Shown: piece after piece, positions 61,693 to 64,000 of the stretch
Position numbering within the stretch: position 1 is the stretch's first letter
How the letters are laid out: the number at the start of each line of letters is the position of its first letter
Source: Pedobacter suwonensis
GTDB taxonomy: Bacteria; Bacteroidota; Bacteroidia; Sphingobacteriales; Sphingobacteriaceae
Assembly (NCBI RefSeq): GCF_900111825.1
Contig: NZ_FOJM01000002.1
Coordinates: 124,001 to 188,000, forward strand
Direction of reading: 5' to 3'
DNA: 64,000 nucleotides
Notes under the pieces: model-generated
Databases searched by the model: none
Seen by the model: the letters and a program-made list of their open reading frames with translations, nothing else
What the model was told of the DNA's origin: nothing
Position numbers and translations under genes: made by a program

Positions 61693-63840
61693 TTATTCAT
61701 TTACTACCTGCCAGCTAAAAACGGTTCCGTCTTTGCGGTTCGGTAAAGTGCCTGGCCAATCTGCACTATATAATTCTCCCGTATGCGGATCTAAGCCTAC
61801 AAAACGGTTTGTTTTTAACGACAATAACATACACTGCCCCCTCAACATATCCTGCCATACGAACAGACTACCTGCTGTTTCTTCCTTGATGAGCCGCACA
61901 TCGGCAGACAAGCCCATGCTGGTAATCGTCAGGAAACCTGATCCGTTCAGGGCCTGCAAGGCTACTTTCCCCTGTCCGCGATCCAGTACCCTAAACAGGT
62001 AGTTGATATCTTTTTCCGGAGAAAAACTTCTGCCCGGACAAAGCATCCCATGTGGATTGGCCCATGCCTGACGGCGATCTGCAAGATTTGTTAACGTAAT
62101 TACCTGATCCAAAGGCAGATTTTTTGCACGATCGGCCAAAGGTTCTTTCAAAGTAAAATTTTTAAATTGTGCATAACCACCTTCGGTACCTTTGGTATTA
62201 TAGGCAAAAAGCGCAAATCGGGTACCCTGAAAGGTCTTCAGCTGGAAGGGCAAGCGGATACTGTCGCCAACCTTCTCAAAGGTTTTCCCATCCAGGCTAT
62301 AGCTCAACTGTGCGATATCATCATCGAAATTGCCAAAAGCACGCAGGTAGATCCTTGGCGATGTTATGGGTTTATCGATGTTTTTTTGCTGATACTGGTC
62401 GAACATTCTGAACAAATAACGATTACCGTCGCGCAAGATACCGATCCAGGCATAAGGGATGTTCATTAAACCTAAACCTGCAATATCACCATCTTTCAGT
62501 TGTTGACCGTTCAATTCCACGGTAGCTTCAGATTCAGGACCAACACCCCGCTGGGTCAGGGTATTTCTTGCCCAAAGGAAATCTTTTGCCGGTAAGGTAT
62601 GCAGGCGCAGGCTTCCCCCTTTCAACTGCCATTTGCTGTCGACAGGATTATGGTTCCATTGCCATGCAGAGGCTAATTGTGGTGCATCAAAATTGTCATT
62701 ACGTTTGTAAGGCGCCTGCGGACGATCGGGTTGAGCCACATTGGGTTTAAACCAAGTACGTGGCGACCTGCCCAAGTTACCTTCAATGCCAAAGAAAGGC
62801 CAGCCATCTTTCCAGGTAACAGGCGACAGAAAGGTTGTTCTGCCCACTGCCCGGAAATCCATCATCGAAAAGCCCCACCATTCGCCATTGGGCAGATCAA
62901 CAATACCACCCTGATGCATGGGAACTGATCCAAACAATTGATCGCTTTGCCTAGTCATCGATAATCTGGCATTTGCGGCAGGCAAGGCAGAATCCAGCCA
63001 CATGTTGTTGGTCAACCAACCAAGCGTTGTTCCCATGGTTTCTTTTGCACTGACCACTGTTGTTTCGTAAGGTCCCTCAATATTGGCGGCACGCGCACAT
63101 TGCAGGCGACCGTTATCAGCATTGGTAATATAATATTTCCCATTGATTTTGTAAATGTGATTACCTTCGCCCATGGCATTTCCCCGGGGAATGATCACAC
63201 GGTCGCTACCTTCTACAAAACCGCTTAGGTCAGGTTTTAATTCAATGAGTTTGATTTCCCCGACACCATAAACAACATAGATTTTTCCGTTCTCAAACAG
63301 CACCGACAAATCATAAATATGACCTTTCAGCTGGTGCTGTTTCCAAGGCCCGGCCGGATTGGAGGCCGTAAAAATCTGCAGACCATGTTTGTTTACATTG
63401 GAAAAAATATAGAAAATTCCTTCGTGGTACCGGATGCAAGGTGCCCATATGCCTTGACCATAGGCTTCTTTCCCATCCTGAAGATTAAATTCCCCTCCCT
63501 GCCGAAAACGGTCCATTGCATAACTGATCACTTTCCAGTTAACCAGGTCTTTAGAGTGCAGCACCGGTAATCCCGGTACACTGTGCATGGTGGTACCGGT
63601 GAGGTAAAAATCATTCCCTACACGAATGAGGTCCGGATCGGAGAATTCATCATAAAACAGGGGATTGGTATAGGTACCATTTCCATTATCTGCCGTCCAG
63701 GAACTTTGGGCATAGCTCCTTGAAGCAATTAAAATGAATAGCAAAGTATAGACGATCAGGTTTAATGACCGGTTAAAATACTGCTGAATAAAAAGTGTAA
63801 GGGATTTTTGATGTATTAATATTTTATTTATCATAATCAT
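61693..63840 (-). CDS. Glycoside hydrolase family 43 with C-terminal beta-sandwich and beta-trefoil-like tail
   Basis: The 715-residue exported protein opens with NGTYTNPLFYDEFSDPDLIR, the GH43 beta-propeller start with the catalytic Asp, then DLSVLFENGKIYVVYG (second Asp) and GNAMGEGNHIYKINGKYYI (general-acid Glu). About 390-570 is a GH43 C2/DUF1349-like sandwich (FAFLWARNT region, YSLDGKTFEKVGDSI). The last 120 residues (ALQALNGSGFLTI) resemble a fascin/AbfB-type beta-trefoil. Activity is probably xylosidase or arabinofuranosidase. It overlaps the next upstream gene by 17 bp. Confidence 0.88.
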   Translation of the reverse strand: MIMINKILIHQKSLTLFIQQYFNRSLNLIVYTLLFILIASRSYAQSSWTADNGNGTYTNPLFYDEFSDPDLIRVGNDFYLTGTTMHSVPGLPVLHSKDLVNWKVISYAMDRFRQGGEFNLQDGKEAYGQGIWAPCIRYHEGIFYIFSNVNKHGLQIFTASNPAGPWKQHQLKGHIYDLSVLFENGKIYVVYGVGEIKLIELKPDLSGFVEGSDRVIIPRGNAMGEGNHIYKINGKYYITNADNGRLQCARAANIEGPYETTVVSAKETMGTTLGWLTNNMWLDSALPAANARLSMTRQSDQLFGSVPMHQGGIVDLPNGEWWGFSMMDFRAVGRTTFLSPVTWKDGWPFFGIEGNLGRSPRTWFKPNVAQPDRPQAPYKRNDNFDAPQLASAWQWNHNPVDSKWQLKGGSLRLHTLPAKDFLWARNTLTQRGVGPESEATVELNGQQLKDGDIAGLGLMNIPYAWIGILRDGNRYLFRMFDQYQQKNIDKPITSPRIYLRAFGNFDDDIAQLSYSLDGKTFEKVGDSIRLPFQLKTFQGTRFALFAYNTKGTEGGYAQFKNFTLKEPLADRAKNLPLDQVITLTNLADRRQAWANPHGMLCPGRSFSPEKDINYLFRVLDRGQGKVALQALNGSGFLTITSMGLSADVRLIKEETAGSLFVWQDMLRGQCMLLSLKTNRFVGLDPHTGELYSADWPGTLPNRKDGTVFSWQVVNE

Positions 63841-64000
63841 AATGAAGGTAATCTACATCAATAGATCCCCCTTTACCAAGAGGATTGTAATTGTAAATGG
63901 CAATCCGGTCACCCCGATAAGATCCCCAGCGAAGTTGGTAAGGCTCACCAAATGATTTAAATGTTTTGCCATCCATACTGTAACTAAAGGTACTTTGCCC
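63824..64000 (-). CDS. 3' end of a GH43-type protein with C-terminal sandwich
   Basis: The minus strand is open from the right edge to a TAA at 63826-63824, giving 58 residues with FSYSMDGKTFKSFGEPYQLR, GSYRGDRIAIYNYN and DVDYLHYDYD, the C-terminal sandwich pattern found in GH43 proteins. It is the tail of a gene continuing outside the window and overlaps the start of the next gene by 17 bp, so another GH43 enzyme probably heads this operon. Confidence 0.8.
   Translation of the reverse strand, partial: GQSTFSYSMDGKTFKSFGEPYQLRWGSYRGDRIAIYNYNPLGKGGSIDVDYLHYDYDK

Overview
The window looks like chromosomal DNA of a Bacteroidota species, most probably Sphingobacteriaceae and close to Pedobacter. 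This rests on marker content rather than on any search. The markers are SusC/SusD pairs with ECF sigma/FecR control, PorP/SprF plus a CHU_C (type IX secretion) protein, LytTR two-component genes, GIN and DUF5723 proteins, AT-rich spacers, no recognisable Shine-Dalgarno sequences and several TTG starts. No rRNA, tRNA, CRISPR array, prophage or intact insertion sequence was seen.

Layout. 0.5-9.8 kb is housekeeping: smpB, pcm, priA, a DUF423 protein, two envelope proteins of unknown role, tsaB, and the rpmH-rnpA-yidD block. 10.1-13.0 kb is a minus-strand operon of a LiaF-like membrane protein, a DUF4288 protein, a LytS-type kinase and a LytTR regulator, probably an envelope-stress circuit. 13.1-16.1 kb has a ChaN-like protein, mscL and rpoN. 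16.5-21.0 kb is a type IX secretion pair: a large IgGFc-binding/PKD/CHU_C surface protein and its PorP/SprF partner. 21.2-27.7 kb carries tatA, an HD hydrolase, a TetR-UbiB/AarF pair behind two strong dyads, and small secreted or regulatory proteins. 27.9-40.2 kb has a GAF protein, a three-part metallophosphoesterase/kinase-like/beta-barrel outer-membrane protein, an SdiA-regulated lipoprotein, ppk1 overlapped by an HD-PycTM (DUF5706) membrane protein, and a seven-repeat propeller-like lipoprotein.

40.5-56.9 kb is one long minus-strand locus: ECF sigma, FecR anti-sigma, STN-SusC, SusD, a zinc-peptidase-like lipoprotein, two DUF4953-type metalloproteases, a thioredoxin-fold protein and an S9 dipeptidyl peptidase, closed by a good terminator. 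It reads as a peptide-utilisation counterpart of a polysaccharide utilisation locus. Two of its apparent zinc peptidases seem to have lost every HExxH zinc ligand, leaving one intact metalloprotease. 57.3-64 kb is the end of a glycan locus (a DUF1680 beta-L-arabinofuranosidase-like enzyme, GH97, GH43 and the end of a second GH43-type protein), probably aimed at arabinose-rich plant polysaccharides. From 27.9 kb to the right edge every gene lies on the minus strand.

Spacers hold at least three dispersed inverted-repeat families, some with perfect terminal repeats and recurring side by side at 34.1-34.4 and 59.4-59.7 kb. The best candidates for new biology are the HD-PycTM/ppk1 pair, the peptide locus with catalytically dead proteases, and the metallophosphoesterase/kinase-like/barrel fusion.
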